A stretch of 64,000 nt of DNA, from positions 41,979 through 105,978 of the forward strand of contig JAIRVB010000041.1 of the NCBI GenBank assembly GCA_031254105.1. The letters run 5' to 3'. Positions 25,475 through 34,068 of this stretch are shown here, in pieces (positions within the stretch are counted from its first letter, which is position 1; each line of letters begins with the position of its first letter). The stretch is from Chitinispirillales bacterium. Its GTDB lineage: Bacteria > Fibrobacterota > Chitinivibrionia > Chitinivibrionales > Chitinispirillaceae. The translations under genes were made by a program, and so were the position numbers. Under the pieces are notes generated by a model, which was not told where the DNA came from, did not search any database, and saw only the letters and a list, made by a program, of their open reading frames with translations.

Positions 25475-26191
25475 TTAATTAACTACCTCAAGCAGCTCTA
25501 TCTCAAAAATCAGCATAGTGTTAGGACCGATGGGCGGGCGGGCGCCTCTTTCGCCGTAAGCAAGAGCTGAGGGGATAAAAACTTTGTACTTGCTGCCGGT
25601 CTTCATTAACTTAAGAACCTCTGTCCACCCTTTTATTACCCCTGTTACATCAAAAGTAACCGGCTCGCCGCGGTCTACGGAACTGTCAAACACAGTACCG
25701 TTTATAAGAGTGCCATGGTAGTGAACTTTTACCTTGTCATTTGCTGTAGGAACCGCGCCGCTTCCCTCTGTTATAATCTGATACTGCAGTCCGCTTTCGG
25801 TTTCTATCACACCGGGCTGCTGCTTGTTGGCCTTAAGAAAGTTTTCTCCCTCAAGTTTATTCTCCTCAAGCTGTTTTACCCGCTTCTGCTCACTCTTTTC
25901 ACGAAGCTCCTGGTTGAGCCGCATATTGATTGCCGAAAGCGCGCTGTCCGAGAGCTGCGAGGGGATATCATTCATGGTTTCACGGATCGCCGCTAACACT
26001 ATCTGTAAATCGAGATCAGCGTCTATACCCTTAAGACTTCTGCCGATATCGCGGCCTATCATGTAACTTACCTGATGCTTCTCGTCCGAAAGGTTAACCT
26101 TTGCCGGTACAGTCTGCCCATCTGAACTGCACGACACAAGCGGCAAAGAGATTGAGAGCGCAAGTGCGTGCACAACGAAATACTTTTTCAT
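25475..26191 (-). CDS. FKBP-type peptidyl-prolyl isomerase, lipoprotein (FkpA/Mip-like)
   Basis: 238 residues. Lipobox LVSC at residues 18-21, so a lipid-anchored envelope protein. Residues about 30-110 form the helical dimerisation domain (VSYMIGRDIGRSLKG, LNQELREKSEQKRVKQLEEN). Residues about 125-237 are the FKBP domain: VKVHYHGTLINGTVFDSSVD, VTFDVTGVIKGWTEVLKLMK, YKVFIPSALAYGERGA and LIFEIELLEV, with the aromatic pocket intact. It folds exported proteins and may serve the secreted enzymes nearby. AGAGGAG upstream. Confidence 0.92.
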   Translation of the reverse strand: MKKYFVVHALALSISLPLVSCSSDGQTVPAKVNLSDEKHQVSYMIGRDIGRSLKGIDADLDLQIVLAAIRETMNDIPSQLSDSALSAINMRLNQELREKSEQKRVKQLEENKLEGENFLKANKQQPGVIETESGLQYQIITEGSGAVPTANDKVKVHYHGTLINGTVFDSSVDRGEPVTFDVTGVIKGWTEVLKLMKTGSKYKVFIPSALAYGERGARPPIGPNTMLIFEIELLEVVN

Positions 26192-26260
26192 GAAAACTCC
26201 TCTTATTGTTTAATTTAGGATAGATTCTATTTAAATATAATAAAGTGGCATCTTTCTAAA

Positions 26261-26412
26261 ACAAATGCGGAAGTAAAATAACGGTATTATCCTGAATTCC
26301 TCAGTTGACTTTTCATCCCTAATATAGTTATTCAACTTAGAAATAACTTTACTAAGAAATTTTAGAATAACATTTTTGTTTCATTTTTGCATTGATAAGC
26401 AAATTTACACGT
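26261..26412. repeat. Diverged copy of the MITE-like element
   Basis: AACAAATGCGGAAGTAAAAT on the left and CATTTTTGCATTGATAAGCA then AATTTACACGTT on the right match the family ends (AATGCAGAAATAAAA; AATTTACACGCTC) with many changes. The middle is unrelated to the other copies. Confidence 0.5.
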
Positions 26413-26413
26413 T

Positions 26414-26438
26414 AAAAAAAGGCTGCCCGAAGGCAGCC
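26414..26438 (-). terminator. Terminator after the GH8 gene
   Basis: Perfect stem GGCTGCC-CGAA-GGCAGCC; on the minus strand it is followed by seven T. It lies about 30 bases after the stop of the GH8 gene and marks the 3' end of the xylanolytic cluster. Confidence 0.85.
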
Positions 26439-26469
26439 CCTGATATGTGCTGTATCGATGCTGTTGTCA

Positions 26470-28626
26470 TTACTTACGCATTATCACCTTCGACTGCTCA
26501 ACTTTACCGCTGCTGTGCATTCTCACAATGTAGAATCCGTTGGAGATTTTTACGCCGCTGAATGTGTGGGAGTAGCTTTTGCCCGCAACGGTATTCAGCT
26601 CTGTTTTTGCCGCAAGTTCGCCCCTGAGTCCATAGAGGCGCAAACTTGTCGAACCGCTTGTTTTAGCCTTAAATTTCACGCTTATGCCTGATTTTTTGGC
26701 GCTGACGCGCAGGGACGTTCCTTTGGTTGCTGTCTGTGAAATGCTTTGAGGTTTGATTGAGGTACCCTGCTTCAACATAACCGATACGTTGCGTATGGTA
26801 ACATTTTCAGTCGAGTGCCCGACGTTGAATCCCAATCTGGATACCAGATCGTCGTCTTCCGTCATTTCGAAGTCAAACGAGAATTCCTGCATTGCCGTTG
26901 TTAAATTTACATCTTCCGAGAAGTAACCGGTCCAGGGGTCGGTGGCTTTCTGACACATTACTTCCATTACCCTCGGCCCCGCTGCGGAAGCTTCGAAGGA
27001 AACGGTGTAAGTGTTTCCCTTCAGGAGCGGCAGGCTTGCCTGCACTAATTGCATATTATAGACTTCTCCGCTGCTTGGGAGCGTGTTGATGTTAATCGTG
27101 ACCGCTCCGTTCAACACACTGGCCGTAGCCTGAGAGTTGTCCCATGTGTTCAGCGTCCAGTCCGTCATGCCGTCCGCAAAGTTGCCGTTCTTGACTAATT
27201 CCACACCGCCGGTCAACACAAACTTGGCCGTTACATTAATGTTCGCGCTGCCCGCTGTTATTTCAATAGAGGGGCTTTTACTGTCGGCGCTTCCAATGTC
27301 GCCGCTCCATCCGTCAAATGTCCAGCCGGTATTGGGTTCCGCGGTTAGTGTGATCTTTTCGCCGCTTTCGTAGCGCGTTTTGTTGGGGTTGCGTGAGACC
27401 GACCCGCCGCCATCTATGGCTGCCATAATAGTGAATCCCGTACCGCCTACCATAGATTCGTTCCACATGTTGCCGGTAAGGGTAAGCAGGTACATGTTTC
27501 CGGTATGCCTGTGATACCAGTATTCGTCATCCCTCGATGCAATCGCGTTCATAAACGCGCTGCGGACGGTTTCATTGTCATTAGCTAACGAGCCTGCCGC
27601 GAAAGAACCCAAGAAGGCCATTCCGGCGGCTGTCTGATTGAGAACAGTACCGTCTCTGGCGTGACCTTCGCGCAAGTTGCTTATCCCGTTGCTGTGCACC
27701 CAGCCTGTAACTTTTGTAAGCCACGCCTTTGCTCTTTCATTCCCATTCCAAAGGTAGTCAAGGGAGATGCGCCACGCAACGCGGGAAGCATCGTGTCTGT
27801 AAGTCGTATCATGGGAGTTGCCGCTTGGGCCTGCCATAGGGGCGCCGGTGTTAACATTCTGCCAGTCGGAAACAAGCCCTGTAGTTGCGTGAGCGTTTCT
27901 TTCAAGATGAATGTAAGCGTCATCGGCTAATTGATTCCAGATGTTTTTGCCCGAAACTTCCGCGAAAATCCTGAAAAATGCCGGGGTAAAGTATGACATG
28001 TCAGTATAGCTGTTGCATCCGCCGCCGTAAGGGCCGTTGCTGTATCCGCCCGCCAAAGACCTTATGGCAGTACCGTCAGGCCCGCCGTTGTTGCAGGTAA
28101 CTATAAGCTGCTCACATCTTGTGATCACCTTTTTAGCCTCGTCCAAATAATTGCCGCCCCACTGCCAGCTTGCGACAACAAGAGCGAAAGCCACGTCCAG
28201 GTCGCCGTCTGTCGCGCTGCCCTCATTATCGGGAGTGTTCTGGCATGTTACAGTCCAAACCATCATGCCGCCCGCGCGCTGGTTGGTGTTGGCGTTATAG
28301 AACCGGTAAATCCCATCAAAAATTTCTTTGTCGCCCATGTACGCCGCGGCGATCATCGCCCAGCCAAGGCCCTCAACCTTTACGTTATTATTATCATCCG
28401 CTGTAGGCATGGTTCCCTTGTCAGGGCAATTATGGATGTGCGCTGTTTTGAACCTATTGTACCACTCCGTCACCCTGGTGCTGGTAATGGTTGACTGCGA
28501 ATGCCCGTTAGGATACACAACGTTCTGTGGGAACGGGTAAGCAGCGGCGATGGTCTGCTGACCAAACGCAACACCAGCACAAGCGGCGCAAATAAGCGCC
28601 CCGCCGAAAATTTTTTTGACAGACAT
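26470..28626 (-). CDS. Secreted GH8 glycoside hydrolase with InlB-like repeat, CBM4_9-like module and sorting tail
   Basis: 718 residues from ATG at 28626 (AGAGGGGG six bases upstream); signal peptide cut at AFG-Q. Residues about 25-395 are GH8: VEGLGWAMIAA holds the general acid Glu (about 85) and SATDGDLDVAFAL the acidic base motif (about 137-149). Then an InlB-type repeat (GGSVSRNPNKTRYESGEKIT, WTFDGWSGDIG), a CBM4_9-like sandwich (ELVKNGNFADGMTDWTLN), and a C-terminal Por-secretion-like tail (LRLYGLRGELAAKTEL ... NGFYIVRMHSSGKVEQSKVI). GH8 acts on xylan, xylo-oligomers, cellulose or chitosan; the neighbours favour xylan. T9SS-like export is inferred from the tail. Confidence 0.88.
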   Translation of the reverse strand: MSVKKIFGGALICAACAGVAFGQQTIAAAYPFPQNVVYPNGHSQSTITSTRVTEWYNRFKTAHIHNCPDKGTMPTADDNNNVKVEGLGWAMIAAAYMGDKEIFDGIYRFYNANTNQRAGGMMVWTVTCQNTPDNEGSATDGDLDVAFALVVASWQWGGNYLDEAKKVITRCEQLIVTCNNGGPDGTAIRSLAGGYSNGPYGGGCNSYTDMSYFTPAFFRIFAEVSGKNIWNQLADDAYIHLERNAHATTGLVSDWQNVNTGAPMAGPSGNSHDTTYRHDASRVAWRISLDYLWNGNERAKAWLTKVTGWVHSNGISNLREGHARDGTVLNQTAAGMAFLGSFAAGSLANDNETVRSAFMNAIASRDDEYWYHRHTGNMYLLTLTGNMWNESMVGGTGFTIMAAIDGGGSVSRNPNKTRYESGEKITLTAEPNTGWTFDGWSGDIGSADSKSPSIEITAGSANINVTAKFVLTGGVELVKNGNFADGMTDWTLNTWDNSQATASVLNGAVTININTLPSSGEVYNMQLVQASLPLLKGNTYTVSFEASAAGPRVMEVMCQKATDPWTGYFSEDVNLTTAMQEFSFDFEMTEDDDLVSRLGFNVGHSTENVTIRNVSVMLKQGTSIKPQSISQTATKGTSLRVSAKKSGISVKFKAKTSGSTSLRLYGLRGELAAKTELNTVAGKSYSHTFSGVKISNGFYIVRMHSSGKVEQSKVIMRK

Positions 28627-28716
28627 GAAGCCCCCTCTTGTTGTATACAATTTTTAAAGACCAATCCAATTAGGTATCAATATAATAATTATCTCTGTTT
28701 CTCATTATAACTTTTT

Positions 28717-28920
28717 CCGCGCCCTGAAGGGGCGCGCAGCTGTTTAGGTCATCTCTATAGCCTGTGCTTTAGCGCGGTGACAGGACGCAAGCGCAAGAAT
28801 GCCATATTAATTATCGATCCCGCGCGCAGTTTCCGACAGGTACATCCGCCGAAACGCCCCGTGTTGAAACACGGGGCTGTAAAGACAGCCGAAACGGCTG
28901 CGCGCCCCTTCAGGGCGCGG
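28717..28920. repeat. 204-bp element with 24-bp perfect terminal inverted repeats
   Basis: The first 24 bases (starting CCGCGCCCTGAAGGGGCGCG) are the exact reverse complement of the last 24. Inside is the CATCTCTATAGCCTGTGCTT phrase and a CCCCGTGTTGAAACACGGGG hairpin. A diverged copy spans 49723-49948 and a half copy 4129-4262. No ORF. It fills most of the gap between the GH11 and GH8 genes (28627-28998). Confidence 0.75.
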
Positions 28921-28998
28921 GAGAGGGGAGAGTGCCGATTGTCTGATAGTGTGAAGTCATAAAGGACAATCGAAGATTATTAACTGACGACTAATTTC

Positions 28999-30813
28999 TT
29001 ATCTCTGTACCATAACCCTCGACCGCTCAACTTTTCCGCCGCTGTTCAGCTTCACAATGTAGAATCCGTTCGAAAGTTTTTTCTGGTTGAAAGCGTAAGT
29101 GTAGTTTTTACCCGCAACGGTCTGCATTCTGGTTGTTGATACGCAATCGCCTTTCAGGCTGTAAAGCTTGAGTACCGCCTCTCCGCTGCCTGCGGCTGTG
29201 AAGTTTACGTTTACGGCAGAGCCTGACTGCGCCCTTACCCGCAGACCCGATATGCTTTTTGCGGCAGGGGCGAGGTTATTTTGATAGATGTTAGTTGTTA
29301 AGTTCAGAATGTAAATAAGCCTTACGTTGCTTATGGTAACATTGTCCGTTGATTGCCCCATGTTAAACGCGAACTGTGTGGCGGGGTCGCTGTCAGCTTC
29401 CATCTTGAATTCATGGGTATATGTCTGATCCGCAGTGGTCAGGCTGTGGTTTTTTTCGCTATACGTATCCCATGGATCAACGGATTGCCCGAACTGTGTT
29501 TGTATGGTTCTCGCCGCCGCGGCGCGGGCGGTAAAAGTGAGGCGGTAGTTCATTCCCTTAATGAGTTCGACGCCGGATTGGGTCAACTGCGGTTCCCACG
29601 GATTCGACCCGGTTGTTGTGATGTTTATCGTAGCGTTACCGCCGCTGACACTCGCTGTTGCCGCGGAGCCGCCCCAACCCGTACCTTGACCCAATGACCA
29701 ATTCGAAGAGAGGCTTGTGCCTGGAAAATTCCCATCCTTAATCAAATTTGTCGTACCGTCTGCTGTCGGGACAAAATTCGCCGTGACTGTTTTGTCAGTA
29801 GTTCCCATGCTTACCGATACAGGACTTGCTGTGCTTGTTGAAGCGCCGCTCCACCCGGTAAATCTCCAGCCGCTTGCCGCAGTCGCGGAGACTTGAACGT
29901 TTGCGTTCTGGGCATGATTAGTAGTATTCGCCGGAGTTACGGTACCGCCAATACTCGGAGAGGCAACGGTCGTGAGATAGACTTGCCCCGGTTGTGTAGT
30001 TCCGCCGATAGTCAAAAGACTCTTCCTCACAGTCGCCGAACCCTGGCTGTTAGCGCTGCTGCCGGTATAGGATTCTACCTTCATCGCTACTTCGTATAAC
30101 GGGCCGTCCATATACATACCGAGAGCGTGCCAGGCATTAAAGTGAGCGGTAACATTGATTGTACCGCTTGTTCTGTGACTTCCCGTGCTTGCCGGAACAC
30201 TGAAGAACTGCTTGAAGTTGCCATTACCGGTAAGCATCGGCTGATTGATTCTGTCTGCAACCCAGAATTGATATGTAATACCGTCAATGGTACCTGTGCC
30301 GTATTGTTTGGCGTTAGTGCCTCCAGAAGCAGGGTTAAAACTGCCGCGCTCCTGAATAATGTAGTATTCAATCTGATTGGAGTAGGATCTGGACGTGCCG
30401 TTTTCGTCTCTTGTCGGTATCCTGCTCTGTGTGAAATACGCCCAACCATATACGCCGAGCATTTTCACATTGTCGTTGGAAGACCATGTAGCATCAAATT
30501 CCAAAGTCATATTACCGATTTGCGTATGATTTTGGGTGCTGTTAGCACCCCATTTTTTACCTGAACGGAAAAGTATGTTTTCCGTATTTCTCCACTCTGC
30601 GGTAAACGATCCGCCATTCGCCGATGTGCTGCTGCCCGTAATCCTCATGGAAACGGTACCCCTGTTGTTTTGATTCCAAAGCTCATAGTCGATGCCGTTG
30701 CAATTCCTTATTGTGCTGGTAGTCCATGTATCGCATTGCGCCATCACCACCGTCGGCATCACAAAACCTACCGCAAGCGCCGCCGCCCCCAAAACTTTTG
30801 TAAACTTTCCCAT
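28999..30813 (-). CDS. Secreted GH11 endo-1,4-beta-xylanase, modular
   Basis: 604 residues. Signal peptide cut at VMA-Q. GH11 jelly roll at about 35-270: DYELWNQ, FRSGKKW, LGVYGWAYF, nucleophile Glu149 in QIEYYIIQE, HFNAWHALGMYMDG, acid/base Glu247 in MKVESYTGSS. An InlB-like repeat (about 275-350; GGTVTPANTTNHAQN, WRFTGWSG), a CBM4_9-like module (about 355-505; NLIKDGNFPG) and a C-terminal tail (LYSLKGDCVSTTRMQ, GFYIVKLNSGGKVERSRVMV) follow. It cuts internal xylan bonds outside the cell. GGAGG seven bases before ATG. A TTGACT-17-TCTATT promoter sits upstream. Confidence 0.93.
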   Translation of the reverse strand: MGKFTKVLGAAALAVGFVMPTVVMAQCDTWTTSTIRNCNGIDYELWNQNNRGTVSMRITGSSTSANGGSFTAEWRNTENILFRSGKKWGANSTQNHTQIGNMTLEFDATWSSNDNVKMLGVYGWAYFTQSRIPTRDENGTSRSYSNQIEYYIIQERGSFNPASGGTNAKQYGTGTIDGITYQFWVADRINQPMLTGNGNFKQFFSVPASTGSHRTSGTINVTAHFNAWHALGMYMDGPLYEVAMKVESYTGSSANSQGSATVRKSLLTIGGTTQPGQVYLTTVASPSIGGTVTPANTTNHAQNANVQVSATAASGWRFTGWSGASTSTASPVSVSMGTTDKTVTANFVPTADGTTNLIKDGNFPGTSLSSNWSLGQGTGWGGSAATASVSGGNATINITTTGSNPWEPQLTQSGVELIKGMNYRLTFTARAAAARTIQTQFGQSVDPWDTYSEKNHSLTTADQTYTHEFKMEADSDPATQFAFNMGQSTDNVTISNVRLIYILNLTTNIYQNNLAPAAKSISGLRVRAQSGSAVNVNFTAAGSGEAVLKLYSLKGDCVSTTRMQTVAGKNYTYAFNQKKLSNGFYIVKLNSGGKVERSRVMVQR

Positions 30814-30858
30814 ATTGCCTCCACTGGTTTGTATTTATAAAAAATATCCTTATCTATG

Positions 30859-30887
30859 AATAGACTAAATTCCCAATAAAAAGTCAA
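30859..30887 (-). promoter_or_regulatory. Promoter of the GH11 xylanase
   Basis: On the minus strand TTGACT (30887-30882), 17 bases, TCTATT (30864-30859), about 45 bases before the start codon. The surrounding 50 bases (AAAAAGTCAA...TTTGAGGAGCGG) recur upstream of the DUF3089 gene at 48195-48240, so the promoter region itself is duplicated. Confidence 0.6.
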
Positions 30888-30965
30888 GAAAAAATGAAAA
30901 TAGTTTGAGGAGCGGAACGTACGGTTTCTACCTCAACACCGCCCGCGTCCTCGTTATCAGGCAGC

Positions 30966-33893
30966 TCACCGCACCCGGTAATAATCAAAATCCACATACC
31001 CGCCCGCCTCTTTCATGGCGTAATTGAAAAGCCCGAAGCGCGCGCCGGTGAAATGGGTCATCGTCCAGCGCAGGTTGACGTTTACGCCTATGTTATGCCA
31101 CGTTTGACCATCGAGGCTGTACGCGAAAGACGCCTGCTCCGGATTGGACGCGGGCCTGAACCGGCATACCGCCCTCAAATATACCCTGTCGCCGTTGAAC
31201 GCTACGCGGGTTCCTTCCCTTCTGACCATCGCGTTCGACCCGCTGTAATCGTCCTCGTTGCTGCCGGAGTACATCACTATGTATTTCTGACTGCCGTCCT
31301 GCTCAATGCCCACGAAACCGGAGATGCCCTGCAATACCGCCAATCCCGCCTTGTCGCCGTCTTTCATATTAATGGGCGCAAGCGCTACCACCGCCGTGCA
31401 GGACGGCTCCCAGGTTCTCTGCGTGAGGGTGTTGCGGGCATGGTATATGGTTTTGCTCGTTCTGCCCGTTGTCAGCCGCAAATAGCCTGGGCGCGCTGAG
31501 AGCGACCAGTTATTATTGTCGGGATTGTGGTTCCATTGCCACGCGAGTTTCAGCTTCGTATCATCGAATTCGTCAGATACGTAGTAATTCTGCTCGTGGC
31601 TCGCAACCTGCTTGATTTGAAACTCCGCCGGAATATTGCCGTTCGCGTCGCCGAACACCGGCCAGTCGTCAACCCACCGCATGGGGACAAGCACAGGCAC
31701 GCGCCCCACCGCGTCGCGATCCTGGAAGAAGAAACCCCGCCAGTCGCCATCGGGCGTTTGAACTATGCCGCCTTGCGCCACGCCGCCGCCCTTGCCGCCG
31801 GGGACGCTTTTTCTGTCAAGCACAAGCCGCTCCGTAAACGGGCCGTCGATATTCCGCGACCTGTAGCAGTAAACCGAACGCGCGCCCGGCTTCCACGAGA
31901 TGGTGAAGATGTAATAGTACCCGTTCAACTTATAAATATGAACGCCCTCGCCCGCGTCCGTAAGTATCCGCCTGTTCACGCCTCCCTGCCTGGGGCGGCT
32001 CATGTTCGGTTCCATCTCAATAAGGGATATGTCAATATACCCGGTGAGAAGCCACGCCTTGCCGTCGTCGTCAAAGAACATCGACGGGTCGTGGTAGTAG
32101 TTCGGCATTTTTATCCGCTCCCAGGGGCCGTTTTCGGGATCGGCGGTGGTAAACAGGTAAGATCCTGAGGAGCGCGAGCCGAGCATCACCCAAAACTTGC
32201 CGTCATGATAACGGATGCTGGACGCCCATTGGCCGTTGGCGTATTCGCCGATCCTGTCCGCGCTCTCGGTTTCCAGCCTGTCGCTGGCGCGGTTCTCAAG
32301 TATTTCGCCGCAGTAGCTGATTATCCGCCAGTTGATAAGGTCGTAAGACTTCATTATCGGCGCAACCGGCATAAAGTACATCGTAGTGCTGACCATATAA
32401 TACGCGTTGTCAACGCGGATGACCGACCAGTCCGGAAAGTCGCCCTTAAGCAGCGGGTTTGCCGCCGTCCGCGTTACTAATTCGTCCGGCGGCGGTATAA
32501 CGCTGTTCGGCTTCCACCTTGCGGTGACCGTCATATTTCCGTGAACGCGCGTTGACGAAGTGAATTGCGACGTGTCGGAGTTTCCGTACCAGCCAACGAA
32601 GTCGTACTTGTCCGACGTCTGTCCCCCCTGTTGATCCGGTACGCTTTTCCGCTGAAGCTTCACGCCGCTGACGTGTACGTATCCGGCGGCCTGTCCGAAG
32701 TTTATGCCGAACCTCGAATCGGGATTCGTCCCTTTACCCATAGTGAACGCTATAGAGTGCGGCTGTCTCGCAGTCCCCAGCTTGACGTTTTCGGCGTAAT
32801 ACTTGTCCCACGGTTCGTCAGGCAGTTCGAATACAACGCCTATATCCCGCGGCGCCGCCGGAGCCCACGCGTCGAACGTCAGCAGATACTGCCCGCCCCA
32901 CGCGAGAGGTATCTCGCGCTGGACAAGCTGCACGTCGTGGACAGCGTCGGGGAGCGATGTGATATTCACCGTGAACGTTCCGCCGGAAACGCTGTTGGCC
33001 GCTTCACCGCTCCACCTGTTCACGGTCCAGTTGTCCATACCGCCGAATCCGCCGTTTTGTATAAGGTTGACGCCGGAATCATCGAGATATTTTGCCGGTA
33101 CGGGAGGAAAAGCGCCGCCTGTGGATGTGTTGCTGTCGGTCTCCACAGTTTTGACGATACGTCCGTCCGAGACGAACGTCACCGTGAACTTTTCGGATGG
33201 CAGCCATATGTACTCCGTCCCGTTGATCCCGCCCGCGGGTTCGATCGCGTATGATATGTTCCTGTATCCGGCCGCTGTCGCCGCAGCGGATATCGTCCAA
33301 CCGCCTTCCGCGGCGGCTTTCGCCGATTTAATTGACGATGGCGGTATGCCGTCATTAGTATTGAATATGATATTGACGCTGAGTCTTCCGCCGGAGTGCG
33401 TCAGCTTAGTCGTAAAAGCGCTGCCCTCAGCGTCTTTGACCGATAGCAGATAAATGCCTGCCGCTGCGTTTTTGCGCGATATGTTGAGGCCGTCCGGGCG
33501 TGTCGCATCGGCCTTTGCGTGCAGGACGCGCTTTCCGTTGACGGAATACACCGAGACCGCGGCGCTGCCATATGAGCGCCGCGGTATCTTTAATGAAACG
33601 CGTCCTCTATTGTAAGTAAATGCGGGCGTAATGTCAGCCTGTGTCCGCGCGCTGTGTGATATTGATGTAGTCGGATTGACAGGAAAGACTAACGTGTCCG
33701 GCGTGTTCGCCGCTACAGCTTTGCTTACCGGCTTAAACCCCGCTGCGTTATCGGGCGGTGAAATCGTTACCGTGGCCGCCGCGTTTACCACAACAGGAAC
33801 CCGAGCGGTGTCGGCGGAGGTCTGCGCGTAGGCTGGAATGACGGCGGTCAGCGCCGCTGTCAACGATATTATGACGGTTGCTCTGCGTGACAT
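30966..33893 (-). CDS. Secreted GH43 arabinofuranosidase/xylosidase with N-terminal sorting-like module
   Basis: 975 residues; signal peptide cut at AYA-Q. Residues 25-225: the module shared with the GH5 and esterase genes, containing VYSVNGKRVLHAKAD and ISRKNAAAGIYLLSVKDAEG, a tail-like motif in N-terminal position. About 235-272 and 429-461 are the two halves of an InlB B-repeat (FTVTFVSDGRIVKT ... YDFVGWYGNSD ... MTVTARW), split by a CBM4_9-like module (NLIQNGGFGGMDNWTVNRW). About 475-780 is the GH43 propeller with Asp488 (GDFPDWSVI), Asp602 (YHDPSMFFDDDG) and Glu649 (GEGVHIY). The C-terminus (about 785-975) is a beta-sandwich as in GH43_12. No C-terminal tail. GGGGAG before ATG. Confidence 0.88.
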   Translation of the reverse strand: MSRRATVIISLTAALTAVIPAYAQTSADTARVPVVVNAAATVTISPPDNAAGFKPVSKAVAANTPDTLVFPVNPTTSISHSARTQADITPAFTYNRGRVSLKIPRRSYGSAAVSVYSVNGKRVLHAKADATRPDGLNISRKNAAAGIYLLSVKDAEGSAFTTKLTHSGGRLSVNIIFNTNDGIPPSSIKSAKAAAEGGWTISAAATAAGYRNISYAIEPAGGINGTEYIWLPSEKFTVTFVSDGRIVKTVETDSNTSTGGAFPPVPAKYLDDSGVNLIQNGGFGGMDNWTVNRWSGEAANSVSGGTFTVNITSLPDAVHDVQLVQREIPLAWGGQYLLTFDAWAPAAPRDIGVVFELPDEPWDKYYAENVKLGTARQPHSIAFTMGKGTNPDSRFGINFGQAAGYVHVSGVKLQRKSVPDQQGGQTSDKYDFVGWYGNSDTSQFTSSTRVHGNMTVTARWKPNSVIPPPDELVTRTAANPLLKGDFPDWSVIRVDNAYYMVSTTMYFMPVAPIMKSYDLINWRIISYCGEILENRASDRLETESADRIGEYANGQWASSIRYHDGKFWVMLGSRSSGSYLFTTADPENGPWERIKMPNYYHDPSMFFDDDGKAWLLTGYIDISLIEMEPNMSRPRQGGVNRRILTDAGEGVHIYKLNGYYYIFTISWKPGARSVYCYRSRNIDGPFTERLVLDRKSVPGGKGGGVAQGGIVQTPDGDWRGFFFQDRDAVGRVPVLVPMRWVDDWPVFGDANGNIPAEFQIKQVASHEQNYYVSDEFDDTKLKLAWQWNHNPDNNNWSLSARPGYLRLTTGRTSKTIYHARNTLTQRTWEPSCTAVVALAPINMKDGDKAGLAVLQGISGFVGIEQDGSQKYIVMYSGSNEDDYSGSNAMVRREGTRVAFNGDRVYLRAVCRFRPASNPEQASFAYSLDGQTWHNIGVNVNLRWTMTHFTGARFGLFNYAMKEAGGYVDFDYYRVR

Positions 33894-33973
33894 AAAAATC
33901 TCCCCAAAACATAAACGTTCAGTGTTACGTCTTAATTACCGGCGGACCTTGACGACGCTGTACGGATATTGCC

Positions 33974-34056
33974 TGTACGGGCGTTGCGCGCAACGCCCCT
34001 GCGATATCCACCCCTGCGATATTTTGCCTGTACGGGCGTTGCACGCAACGCCTCCC
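33974..34056. repeat. Tandem pair of 20-bp palindromes
   Basis: GGGCGTTGCGCGCAACGCCC at 33979-33998 and a near copy at 34034-34052, each preceded by TGCCTGTAC, in a 55-base tandem duplication; CCCCTGCGATAT is also doubled. Same palindrome at 4242 and 49831. Located between two GH43 genes, at the 3' end of the upstream one, so it may stabilise or terminate the transcript. Confidence 0.75.
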
Positions 34057-34068
34057 CACGACATACGC

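Noticed and set aside
31053..33453. Several plus-strand frames of 90-230 residues opposite the GH43 gene
   Set aside because: High-GC antisense shadows of a gene with a full set of catalytic residues; no ribosome-binding sites or recognisable domains.
33974..34056. Possible CRISPR array (short repeats with similar spacing)
   Set aside because: Only two palindromes, the intervening sequence is itself duplicated, and no cas genes are present.
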